Of a stretch of DNA of 64,000 bases, positions 1 to 10,455 are shown piece by piece (the stretch's first letter is position 1; every line of letters begins with the position of its first letter). The DNA lies in contig OZ020514.1 in NCBI GenBank assembly GCA_963971425.1, forward strand, positions 17,147,406 through 17,211,405. Reading direction: 5' to 3'. Position numbers and translations under genes: made by a program. This DNA is from Bryoerythrophyllum caledonicum (taxonomy: Eukaryota > Streptophyta > Bryopsida > Pottiales > Pottiaceae). Under the pieces are notes generated by a model. The model had not been told where the DNA came from, ran no database searches, and saw nothing but the letters and a program-made list of their open reading frames with translations.

Positions 1-370
1 TTTTTTCAACGCACCAAAAACTAGGTTTTGAAGAAAATGATGGAAAATAAAAATATTTTTGAAAACTCTTTATATTTTAAGATAGATTAGTGTATGCTAA
101 AGAAGGTTCAATAAGAATTTGGAGCAAAAATCAACATTTAACCCCCATTTTAAGCATTTTTGACAATAAACCCATTTTTTGGTATTACAAGTAAATTTAA
201 GTCTCCGATCATAATTTTTCATTTGGAATGACTGAAAAGAACATATTGTGCATGAAATTTGAAATTTTTGTGGAATTGTGAACTTCTAATCTCCCACAAG
301 AAGTATATTTGTATACTTTTTGAAACTGTGACAAGTATATAGTAATTACAAATATACTTCTTCTCATTGA
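1..370. repeat. Dispersed repeat X, copy 1 (inverted relative to 16735-17090)
   Basis: Read on the minus strand, this AT-rich stretch resembles 16735-17090 over most of its length, with scattered differences. Shared blocks are the part ending in an AAACCTAG word, the TTTTTGCTCCAAATTC block near 130, and the GAAGTATAT / ATACTTGTC blocks near 300-360. Bases 300-362 also form an imperfect hairpin (AAGTATATTTG against CAAATATACTT). No coding potential is seen. It is probably an old non-autonomous element; terminal repeats and target duplications were not established. Confidence 0.6.
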
Positions 371-531
371 ACTGTAGAGGGTTTTGGTGAAAATTTATGA
401 TATGTGTAATGGCATGGAAGTCAGGACTCACATTTTAGAGACCAACATCTGAAATCAAAAGCAAATTGGGCGTGTGACACGAAAGAGCAATTGTGACATG
501 GCAAAAACCGGTTTGTGACAGTATATTCGTA

Positions 532-2445
532 TCATCCATGGGCGTTTGTCACATTGAACTCCCAATGCGGGGGCATGTATGGAACTAATCGAAAAATTTC
601 ATACAATCGCTCGTGAAAAGGGGCCTTGCACAATGAGCACCGCCGGCGTACAACCATCAAGCTAATCAAGCAAAATGGATGGTACAAGTGCTCACAAGTG
701 CCTAGATGCATCCCACCTTCTGGACCAAATGGGTTTAGACAAATTGAGCAAGTCCTACCGTCGGATACGAAGCTCAAAGGTTGTGGCCACAATAACATGG
801 GGTTGCCCCGTTGGTCGAGGGTGGATGAAACCTCTTTTTTGAAATCCCAATTGTAACGGGACCAATCGATGGTTGTTTGCCCACCGATGGTTTTCACCAT
901 TGCCATTTCATTCATCTTGAAAAGATCATCTACAAGGGCCCACGACGTCAAACCAAACACCCTCTCTTGGTTATTTTTGGAATAGTTGTTGTCGATTTTT
1001 CGGATTTCCGCCACCAATTGTCGGGACCGATCGACCGTGAAGACGCACGCCAACTTCCATTGAGAGTAATGTTCTACCAACACATCCAAGCGACTTTGTA
1101 GTCTTGAATTCTCTTCAAGCGCTTTAGCCAATTCTTTGCCGCCGTCACCCGCCGCATTTTCTTCTTCGTTGACCATAGCTTTGTCGGCGTTGGTAGGGGC
1201 CTCGTCAAACGACAATGAATCGTCTTAAATTGACACGTGTACAAGCCCTTCCTCCTCTCGTCGTGGATTCCGATCTTCCATGGTCATTGCACTAGCTTGT
1301 AGGGCAAGTCGGAGCTCCTCCATATCACGTCGTTGTTGGTCAATAACAATGTTTTTGTCACTGACTTCAACTCTCAACTTGCGAACCTCATCGCGCAATG
1401 ACAATAGTTTTGTTGTCTTCCCTTCCAATTGGTTCAGCAAGGTTTGGATAGTGTTGGCAAAAATAGCACCAGTAGAGGCTTCAAACATTTGATCAACAAC
1501 CGCGGGGGATTGTACCTGAGCTACAACTTCATTAATGGTATCGTTAATGACTATGTTAACCAGGGTTGTTCATAGGACCTCCCCGTCCGAAAGACCGGGA
1601 GGTCCGCTCATCCGTCCGTTAAGCTTCATGTCCGAATCTTAAAAGAATATTTGGATATATTCGAGCATATTCGAGCATATTCGTCAAAATTTGAGGAATA
1701 TCCATAGAATATTCATAGAATATGTCCGATAATGTCCGGGACCGACCGGTCCGTCCGCTCGGTCCGCCAAATTTTGGCCATGTCTGTCCTTTATGACAAC
1801 CTTGACGTTAACGGTCTATTCTGCCCTCCTTCATTTGGTGCGCGCTTGTGTCCTTTGGCTCCTTGTGATTGGAACGTGGGATCCGTCAGAGTCTATATCC
1901 GTGTTTGAGGGATCGGTCTCGTACGTGTCGACCGGTTCAGTCTTTGCCATCAATTTGCCCAATCTTCCTTCTGGAAACCTCCGTGTCTCCAATGGTATCA
2001 ATCCATTCGCCGGAGAAGGAACTTATATGCTATCTCCCATGGCTTTCAAGGAAGACCAATCTACCCTCTTGCCCAACTTTACCTCAGCGTGGACACCTTG
2101 CGCAAGGAAGAGGTTTACTTCATTGCGTTTGATATAAGGGATGTCGTACAAGACCTGGTATACTTCAATGCACCGATTTTTGAACGCCTCGTCGGTGCAC
2201 TTCCATAAATTTGCCTTGCAAAAGCGTCGGTGATTATTGTGTCGCTTCTCTAGGAAAGCCTTGTCTAAATGGCACCACTCGATGAAGTTTGCGCAATCCT
2301 CGAAACTCCATGGCTCCGGAACTTCTTCCCAAACTTTAAAAGCCAGTTTATCAGGATTTCAAAGCACATGGAGCCGCTGTTTGTTTTCCGATCGTAGTCG
2401 ACTCATGTCTCGTTCTTCTTTATTCATTTTTACCGGCGTAGCCAT
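532..2445 (-). pseudogene. RING-H2 family gene, copy A, broken by stops and a MITE
   Basis: One minus-strand frame runs from the ATG at 2445 to a TGA at 532, about 550 codons once the 252-bp MITE plus target duplication is discounted. Domains in order: an N-terminal module (NPDKLAFKVWEEVPEPW... FIEWCHLDK... ANLWKCTDEAFKNRC) shared with the copies near 20, 22, 25, 48 and 50 kb; a coiled coil around 1490-1250; and a RING-H2 finger at about 760-640 with all eight ligands (CSIC, x14, C-x-H-x2-H-x2-C, x10, CSLC). It ends soon after the RING and lacks the roughly 200-residue C-terminal part seen at 22.8-23.4 and 62.6-63.2 kb. In-frame stops are TGA 2361, TAA 2025, TGA 1833, TAG 1818 and TAA 1227. 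RING-H2 proteins are usually E3 ubiquitin ligases, so that role for the intact family is inferred. No introns are needed. Confidence 0.8.
1561..1804. mobile_element. hAT-type MITE inserted in RING copy A
   Basis: A 244-bp insertion with imperfect terminal inverted repeats: CAGGGTTGTTCATAGGAC on the left against CAAGGTTGTCATAAAGGAC (complement of the right end). It is flanked by 8-bp duplications ATGTTAAC (1553-1560) and ACGTTAAC (1805-1812), 7 of 8 matching. An 8-bp duplication and a CAGGG-like end are typical of hAT elements. It has no coding capacity; the interior is full of GTCCG/CCGGTCC words and repeated GAATAT words. Removing it with one duplication rejoins the RING frame without a shift, which supports the boundaries. 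Confidence 0.8.
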
Positions 2446-2614
2446 GGGTGGGAAAAATTTGAATAACGTATGTGATGCAAATGGATGAAGTCCTCACACG
2501 ACGCGCACAACCAACTCAATTAAGAGGTGGATGAAGAGGGAGTATGTGAGGCGTGGACAATTAGGGGCATGCACGATATTATATAGCCGATAGACGAAGC
2601 ACTGGTCTAGGGTC

Positions 2615-2684
2615 CCCGGGCAGGGGTGGGGACGTCTCCGGCCCCCTCTGTTTAGGGACGGAGACGTTCCCGCCCCTGCCCGGG
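2615..2684. repeat. GC-rich hairpin (GGGGACGTCTCC words)
   Basis: Two arms of about 26 bases, CCCGGGCAGGGG... and its near-complement, enclose a short loop; the stem contains GGGACGTCTCC/GGAGACGTTCCC. It lies just upstream of RING copy A (transcribed leftwards) and of the kinase-like gene (transcribed rightwards). The same word family recurs at 4839-4945. Otherwise I see nothing coding in 2446-2918. Confidence 0.7.
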
Positions 2685-2918
2685 TGGGGCGGGGAGGTCT
2701 TCACGAAAAGAACCCTAAACTACATAAATAGGGGACTTTTGTCCTTATTTTCTGCCAAGTCCACTCCCTAGGCCTCACGTGTCAGTTCGCTTTGCGGCCT
2801 GAAAGTGAGTTTGGTGGGTGGTCGAACTTGGCCCATTTAATGCACCTAGACTCTTTGCGGTTTTTTTTAAAACCATCAACTTGGAATTTCGACCACGGTA
2901 GGGAGTTGACTATCACAT

Positions 2919-4495
2919 ATGGCGGGAGAAGGAAGTAGGTCGATGGAGAAGCGCCCCCAATTTATGGATTTGGATGATGTTGGTGAGACGGTGCTTCCGT
3001 CCACCAACACGGAGTTGACGTTGGGATCATTGAATCCGTCGTCAACGAGCGGGAAGAGGCGGAAGAAGACACCAAATCCGGACATGCCCCCGCACGAATA
3101 CATGGTTGAATGTAGAGGGATTGCTGTCGAGTTTTACAACCGCCGAATGAGAGCGGCATTGATGAGGAGCTATTTGAACCACAACGAAGAGTGATACCAC
3201 AAGTTGACAGTTGATATGCGACACAAATTAATGTCAAACCTTGATAAATCTGAGAAATTTAATAATTTCTCAGATTATTGGTTGCATTCGGAGTGGTTGG
3301 ACACACAAGTGACCGCACTGACCACCAATATCGTTGCGTACTGATGTTACGTCACGGGGAAGAAGGAGGATGGAAGCGACCGGAGCCTGGAGGAGCACGC
3401 ACTACTAGCAAAGATGAGGATGATCCAAGGCTTCGTTCAACAGTACTCTTCTTCCTGTAAGAAGAAACTAGCTCCTTGGAAAGCGACTATTGAGGAGCAA
3501 AATTGGCTCACTACGTCGGTGGAACTTTCAAGTGGCTTGAAAGTTGCGCTAAGGTGATTCCAATGCCAGGACAAAAAGCGGTGGGTGGCTATGGGGCTGT
3601 ACGAAAGGTGATGATAACCAAATTGGAAAACATTCCAAGTTGGATTTACTTCGCCGGAAAGACTCTGACCAACACCAACGAGAGGGAGAAGCGCCGAGAC
3701 ATCATCAATGAGGCTGGAGGGTGTCCGGTGGTACATCCAGGGATCATTAGACTTGCGTACATCCACCCAAAAATTATGGAAGGATACACGCTCTGCTGGA
3801 ATGGGGGATCTCTGGCTTCTTTTTGGTCCAAGTTTGACTCAAAAGTGGACGAAGCATTGCCGTTTGAACAGATTGAGATGCATCCAAATACCAAGTTGTC
3901 GATCCAAGAGCTTCGGTAGGTAAAAACGTACCGCAAAAATCGAGTGAACCTCGCGCTATTGTTGCTTGTCATTGTGGGGAAATGCCACAATGCAAATTAT
4001 ATACACTATGACATCTCTCCATCGAATGTTTTGCTCCACTTTGATGAGTGGAAACCCGATACAGTGCACATAGGAATTTGCGATTGGGGGCTTTCTAGTC
4101 GGGTTGTGGAGAATGAGCCATCAAGGTATGGTTATAAATTCAAGGAGCAGCTTCAACTTGAGACAGAGCGGCGACGGTTTGTGGCAAAAGAATTGTTCTA
4201 TGTTTTTGGGCCGGCAGACTCCACCAACTCGCTTGAAGTGATACAACGGTCACACCTCTACTCCAAAGCAACAGATGCATTTGCGGTGGGTTGGATTTGT
4301 TCTCGCATTTGGAAAGAAGATTGGCACACTTCGTATTTCACCGCCAAAAACACGGAGCAATATGTAAACCTGAAGCTACAATTTGCAGCATTGCCAAAAG
4401 ATCTCAAAGAACGGCCTTCTGTGCCAGATGTTATAGACACATTAATGAAACCCCCCCACGGCTGGACTATGCTTCTATATTGTTACCGACAATAG
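2919..4495 (+). pseudogene. Divergent protein kinase-like gene, copy 1 (degenerate)
   Basis: The first ATG is at 2919 (MAGEGSRSMEKRPQ). An N-terminal segment with a basic GKRRKKTPN patch is followed by kinase-like motifs: glycine-rich GGYGAVRKV (about 3580), a VAIK-like FAGKTL (about 3655), NGGSLASFW in the hinge region, catalytic-loop HYDISPSNVLL (about 4000) and DWG in place of DFG (about 4085), ending at TAG 4495. The catalytic Asp and Asn are present. Breaks: TGA at about 3192 and 3343, a frameshift near 3510 and TAG 3919; from 3503 to 4495 the frame has only that one stop. It is homologous to the minus-strand gene at 45657-47586 across the whole domain. Substrate and role are unknown. 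Confidence 0.75.
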
Positions 4496-4838
4496 TTTTT
4501 TTGTTAATTAGTTGCATTAGTTTCGCATGTGGTGGTTAAGTAGGCAGTATGGCAACTTCGTAGAAGAGTATGTGTACTTGGCAATTGCCATACGTCTCAT
4601 TTAATCAATTTTGGATATGTCCAAATCTTAAATTTTCAATCCCAGATTTTCATTTCTTCAAGCACAAATAATTGGGTATAAATATTTTCTTCACATATAA
4701 TATGTCAATGCGAGGCTATCAACCTAGTGCACATGTAAACCGCTCTAGTATTGATAGTTAAAGTAGTACACCCTCCAAATTCCACAGTTTTCACTACGAA
4801 TATACTGTAAGTTTAAACACTATAATCTAACCCATGAA

Positions 4839-4945
4839 GGGGCGGGGACGTCCCCGCCCCTTCACTAGTAGAGCCGGAGACGTCCTCGCCCATTCATGGG
4901 TAGGGGCCGGGACGTCTCCGCCCCACCTCCCTCTTGGCATTAGTC
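4839..4945. repeat. Cluster of GGGGACGTCCCC palindromic words
   Basis: Starts with a perfect 22-bp palindrome (GGGGCGGGGACGTCCCCGCC plus CC), followed by GGAGACGTCC and GGGACGTCTCC words separated by CCCC-rich spacers. It lies 340 bp downstream of the kinase-like gene. It is the same word family as 2615-2684. Confidence 0.75.
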
Positions 4946-6850
4946 CCCGCCCCTACTCAAACATGTCCCTGTCCTGCGTGGCAGCGATGTGGTGCCAACA
5001 TGGCTGCCACGTCGTCTATTTTTACCTTGCGGGTAAGTCAACCCTCTGTTGACTGTGTCGGATGGGGAGAGCTCAACACGACGGGCAAATCGGACGGACG
5101 GGTGAACCAAACATCCGTCGAGAATGACAACCCTACACGATATACTTCCCACCATCACACCTTCAAACAACAGGTTAAAGCACAAACAACACAGAAGTCA
5201 CCTTAAATTAAATCATTCTTCAACCCAATACTTACTCGTACTACTTAGTCCCACACATAAGTAAGAATTAGTACTATTCTTTAAGGTTCAAAGTGTTCAG
5301 TCTAACTATTAGCTCAATTAACTAGTTGTACTAATATCTATTTTGATTAGACTTTCTAAAGATGTTCTTGAAAAATGAGACAAATCAATTCTACTTCTTA
5401 GCTAATCTAAAGGTTAATTTTAGATACAATTAGATTCTTGATTTTAAATTTTCAATTTAATTACTTGACTCACAAGTCAATGCAATTTCCACATTTTTGT
5501 AATTGACTCAACCCTACGCTGGTCAAATATTAATAACTGGAATTATTAAGTCTCAAATTAGTATTGCATTCGTAATTGATTAATTCCAATTCGAATAAGT
5601 CTGAATAACAAACTTCAAATAAGCAATAGTTCATCAGATGCATTCCACCATGCATGTGTGCACAATTCATTTTTTATTGACATTAATTATATGCAATTTT
5701 AGAATTAATTTCATTTCCGATTGCACATAATTCATCAAATAAATCTATTTCAACAAAGTTCTTACAACCATATGTAAGAAATATTTACTAGCTGCAATTC
5801 AAGCTAGGACTCACATAATTTCTTCAAATGTGGTGAATTCATTATCAAATTATATTCACTTATACTATTTTATTATGAAAAGGCACCACCTTTCCTTATG
5901 GCTTTTCCCATCACCCTTTTGATTTAATTTCAAAACCTTTTCATATCATTAGAAGTTGTGTCTTTTCTTCGCACCTTTCTAATTCTATTATCTATTTACT
6001 TTAGTGGTTTTTATTTATTTTTAATTTTACTTCTACTTTTACTTTAACTTTATTCTTTTGAAGTTGTTTCTATTGCTTTTAAGCTCTAATTTTTTGAAGA
6101 TTAAGAACTTTGACATTTTGGCTCTACAAGCACCTCTCCCCCTAGCATGGAAAATTCCCCGTGAGAGGTGGAGATGCTCTAACTATACTATTTGTACCGT
6201 TACACTAAAAGCAAAATGAAGTGAAATAAAAAGAAAAAATTCACATTTTAGCTCTATCAGAGCTAAAGTGTGCACCATCACTAAGTATAGAGAACTAAAA
6301 AGAAAATATGCACACTTTAGCTCCACTAGAGCTAAAGTGTGCACCGGCATTTATTTTAAAATTATACTACTGCAAGATGTGGTCTTAACATACTTATTGT
6401 CTGGTTCGATTCTCATGGTAAAAAATATCAAATTCACAAAAAAGAAAAACTTGAATTCAAAGTAATAGAATCTTAAATCGTAGCTTTAAAACTATTTTAA
6501 ATGTGCTTCACCCCTCTCCAACGCCTAATAAGTGGTGTAGGAGGAACTTATATATAAGGATGGTAATGAATTTACACCTTGTGTATTGCTGAATTTGAAA
6601 TTGAGTCAAGTGAAAGCCAGCTGATCGACTCACGTCCATGCAATCAAAGTTTGTATATTATGAAGAATATGTCAATATATAAGTCTTAATTGAGATCATA
6701 CGGATGAAATTGGAAATATTTTATTTTCTTTGCCTCGCGATAATTGCCTCAGAATATACAAATTTGTAGTGTTTTAGGCTTAGAGAAATTGTCTTGGAAA
6801 CTTACAAGTAGAGAAATTGTAAACATAATATCTCTAAATCAACCTAGTGA
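4946..6850. other. AT-rich spacer without recognisable genes
   Basis: Mostly low-GC, non-repetitive sequence with no open frame resembling a known family. It contains two members of the AGCTC...GAGCT hairpin family at 6241-6274 and 6310-6342, whose outer arms both extend into TTTAGCTC/GAGCTAAAGTGTGC. Confidence 0.6.
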
Positions 6851-7084
6851 AATTTAATTTCCTTCCTGAAATTTCGGGTATCAATAATGAAGGTCAAAGA
6901 ATGGTGGTGCATCCACCAACATACCCGAGGGTATTATCCCGATATCTGATGGAGCATCCCGACAATATCGCTGCGATCCCAAGGGTATTCCAAGGGTACC
7001 ACGCGGCTACAAGCGCCCGTACATTCACGGCTTAGGATTTGCATGGAAGTACACGCTGGAATTGGGCCGCGAGCCAGCTCTTTC

Positions 7085-7245
7085 TCTCTCTCGTTTTCGT
7101 GTTCGTGTTCGTGTTCGTGTTCGTCTTCCTCTTTGTCTTCGTATTTGTGTTTGTCTTCGTGTTCATCTTCTTGTTTGTGTTGCGCTCGTGCATTTCTTTG
7201 GCGCTTGTGTTCGTGTTGCGCTCATGCTCGTGTTGCCCTTGTATT
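7085..7245. repeat. Degenerate TTCGTG hexanucleotide microsatellite
   Basis: Four to five clean TTCGTG units near 7097-7126 grade into TTCGTCTTC/TTTGTGTTTG variants. It produces spurious low-complexity open frames (Val/Phe-rich) in all three plus frames, which should not be annotated as genes. Confidence 0.85.
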
Positions 7246-7554
7246 TGTGTAGGTTGCTACAGTGTTTGCTGAGTTTGTGTTAGTCGTTGCGCTTTTGTAT
7301 AGAGTTTGTCTTAGAGTTTGCTGCGCACATTATCTGAGACGTGTAGGCTTTGATTTCCTGCGGACAGGGTTTGTAGGAAGTGAGGGTTAATATTGTGTGA
7401 GGTTTCAAGCACCTAGAGATAGAACTGCGCCGAGGATTGACGTGAAATTCCAACGAGGAAGAAGAAGAAGAAGCTGAGGAAGATTTTTTGACAATTAAAG
7501 GTATGTGTAGAGATTCTTTTTTTCGACAATTGTTTCATGGTTTTTCTAGTTTGG

Positions 7555-7700
7555 TGAATTGGTGATTGGTGTTTGGTGTTTCGTGTTTTTTGGTTTGGTG
7601 TTTGTTGTATGGTGTTTGGTGTTTGGTGTTTTTTGGTTTGGTGTTTGTTGTATGGTGTTTGCTCTTTTGTGTTTGGTATTTGCTGTGATTGTCTGTTTGT
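7555..7700. repeat. GTTTGGT microsatellite
   Basis: Repeated TTTGGTG/TTTGTTGTATGG words, including two copies of a longer TGTTTTTTGGTTTGGTG unit. Non-coding. It may lie within a leader or intron upstream of the methyltransferase gene at 10.4 kb, since 7498-7502 reads AAAG followed by the donor-like GTATGTG; that is speculative. Confidence 0.75.
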
Positions 7701-8254
7701 TGTTTTTGTCTTCAGGCATTTGTTGTGCCTGCATTGCTTTTAGTTTCAATTTGTATTAGAATACGTTGTGAGTGCGTGTGTTGATTTGAATGTTCAATGT
7801 GCTTCCTTGTGTTTAGATGTGTTGAATTATTGTGTTTATGTTGCGACACATTCAATGTGCATGTTGTTTTTTATTTTGTTTCGGTGCTCAATGCGTGTTG
7901 AGTGTGTGTGTTCAGGTTTGGTGTTTTGGGATGGAGTTATTGGTTGGTTGATTGTGTGTGTTTGGGTTCGGCTACTTGTGTTTGTATTGATCATGTAATA
8001 TTGTTTGTCTTCATGATCGATTAGTTCACAGAGTTTGTGATATAGTTTGTGAGAAGGTTATGCTTCTAATAGTTTGGAATGTAATTCTTCTTGCAAGACG
8101 TCAAGTGCCAGCAAAATATTACTGTTGTTAAATTTCATAAGCAATGGCTAAAAGGTAGAATCCATACTCTCGCCCAAGAGCCCTAAACCCAAAGCCTTGA
8201 ATATCATATGACGGAAGACAAATCTACACAAATATTAATAAAAGCAGCATTTCG

Positions 8255-9632
8255 GTCAACACACTTTAGCTCGAGCCGAGCTAAAGTGTGGCCAATAGCG
8301 CACACTATTGGCTCCACTTTAGCTCAAGTCGAGCTAAAGTGCAGCCAAAGATGCATTTGACGAGTACACTTTTGCTCGACTAGAGCTAAAACGTACAGGA
8401 CCAATGCATCTTTGTTCGCACTTTAGCTGGACTCGAGCTAAAATGCATCAATTCAGTGCGTCTTTGGTAGGGCTAAAGCCCAACTCGAGCTAAAGTGACG
8501 ATATTATCTACTCTCAACACAGCCTCTCGAAGAAAATATCCCAAAATTCTCCTGAGACAATACACTTTACCTCGAATCGAGCTAAAGTGTGAAACAAATC
8601 ACCTAAACCACAACCCAAACACCACTACTTACGAAGCTATAAACTGGCAGAAGATAAATTCACCGATGACACCGATGACACAAAGATATCTGTTGGTGTC
8701 TGCTTCTCGTGCAATTTCTAAATTAAGCATGAACTTGCTCACCGGTCCAACTACTTGAGAACCATACTATTAAAGGTTTGTGAGTGCTTGGATTGGTGAA
8801 TAAGTTGCTGCTCGATTTATAAGATTGCAAGGAAATAAGTACAAGTAGAATCATTGTGTTTATCAATGCTCGTCTCGATCAAAGAGTCAATGTATGCTAA
8901 TCGGATGATTGCATATCGTAGCAAAACTGTACAACCATACTACGTACTATAGTCACACTTTAGCTTGAGTCGAGCTAAAGATAAAGCATAAGGTTTAGGA
9001 CAACCATGTTAACCGTGTGTAATCGTAGTCAAGTATCTCAACTCATGTCTACTTCTCGTGCAACTTCCTAAATCTTGCATGAGCTTCAGCACCGTTCCAA
9101 CCACTTGAGAACCTCGAAGCTTAAGGTTCATAAGTGATTGGATCGGTTCGTAAGCTTTTCCACGGTTTAAGGAGTTGCACGACAAGTAGACGCGAGTTGA
9201 TTCATTGGGTGTGCTGATGTTCTTAAAATGACTGTATGAACGTAGTTAAATTGAATTGACGAACTAAGTAATTGGTCACACTTTAGCTCGAGTCAAGCTA
9301 AAGATGAAGCATCAGCTCAAATACAGCAATGTTTACCTTTGTGTAATCTTAGTCTGATATGTCAGCTCATGTCTACTTTTCGTTCACCTTCCAGAAACGT
9401 GCATGAGCTTCAGTCCTGTTCCAACCACTTGAGAACCTCAAAGAGTGAGGTTCGTGAGTGATTGGATCGGTTCGTAAGCTTTTCCACGGTTTTGGGAGTT
9501 GAACGAGAAGTAGGCAAGAATTGATAAATAGGGTCTCGGAAAGTTTTCCAAATGACAATATAATGTTGGAAAGTTTTACTGACATGCTTTGTATTTGGGT
9601 ACACTTTAGCTCAAGTCGAGCTTAAGGATAAC
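8255..9632. repeat. Cluster of about nine AGCTCGA-n-TCGAGCT hairpins
   Basis: Imperfect palindromes of about 25-33 bp at roughly 8260-8290, 8314-8341, 8365-8395, 8419-8446, 8470-8498, 8560-8591, 8956-8980, 9277-9303 and 9601-9627. Most read ACACTTTAGCTCGAgTCGAGCTAAAGTGT with single-base variants, often on one arm only. They lie in non-coding DNA upstream of the ParB/methyltransferase gene. The same family occurs inside introns of that gene and of the copy at 43 kb. Confidence 0.85.
8690..9545. repeat. Three tandem copies of a roughly 330-bp foldback unit
   Basis: Units start near 8695, 9046 and 9370. Each has an outer inverted repeat (TCTACTTCTCGTGCAAC against its complement near the other end) enclosing an inner stem (CAACCACTTGAGAACCT against AGGTTCATAAGTGATTG), then spacer and one AGCTCGA hairpin. 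Copies 2 and 3 are more alike than copy 1. Confidence 0.75.
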
Positions 9633-9673
9633 CTCTCCTTTTTATTTGGATTATCATTTCAGAGATCTAATAT

Positions 9674-10455
9674 TTGTGCTCGGTTTTGTATGCGTGCAGA
9701 AATGAGAGGGACATGATGGTGACTCCACTGCAACACTTCTTCCAGCAAAAGCCTGTCAACCTTGATGATGACGATAGAGCATCAACCACTTGGATTGCTG
9801 GGAGCTCAAAGACCCAACAATGTCATTCAAGTGGACGCTTGTGTGGGCCCCGTGGACGGATAATCTAGTGTTTGGTTAGACCTTTACATGCGATGTCGTA
9901 GAACCCCAACACATCGACTACACGACTAGGATAACTGATGTAGTCCACGAAGATAACGATCACGTTAAGTTGTCCTGTGTCACAACCACTGAGTTCGTTG
10001 AGCCATATATGTTTACTATTGTAGTGAACAATGTTGTATCTCCCTTCTCTATTGACGATTGTGTCGATTCTTTTAGGGGGTCCAAATTTGAAGAAGTAGT
10101 GGCTCAATTCGACCACAAAATCTCACTTAAGAAATGGAAGACTAGAAGTTGTCAGCCGCTTAAAGCAAAGGCTACAGCCAATAAACTCCGCGTCATTCTA
10201 TCCAGAATGAATATCTTTGCTGCTCTAGAGAAGGCAAAGACAATCGCGGATTGGCGCCCGATATCGATTTCGATAATTTCGAGGGCCGCGACCGGAAGTC
10301 AGGAGTTGAGCCAAGCTTCAGTACCGGTTAGAACACCAAGCGCAAGAATAAGCAGAAGCATCCTACGCAACACGCTGTTCGCTTCCCTCGTCAAAAAGCG
10401 CTTAGCTGCCAAGAAGCCAAAGAGCTCCGGAGGAAGAAGACAAAGCTCGTATTAG
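9674..10455 (+). other. Possible 5' exons of the type I ParB/methyltransferase gene
   Basis: A pyrimidine-rich tract ending TGCGTGCAG at about 9700 could be a splice acceptor, followed by an open stretch encoding TPLQHFFQQKPVNLDDDD. A second open stretch (9970-10455, 161 codons) ends in a lysine/arginine-rich segment (LVKKRLAAKKPKSSGGRR). The frame then shifts into the ParB-like exon that follows. No recognised domain is seen here; the coding assignment is an inference from position. Confidence 0.4.

Noticed and set aside
5100-5140. Second MITE end (ATGACAACCCTA resembling the end at 1.8 kb)
   Set aside because: No matching left end or 8-bp duplication could be found; left as a possible solo end.
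7039-7283. Overlapping 62-77 codon plus-strand frames
   Set aside because: They are produced by the TTCGTG microsatellite; composition is Val/Phe/Ser repeats in every frame.
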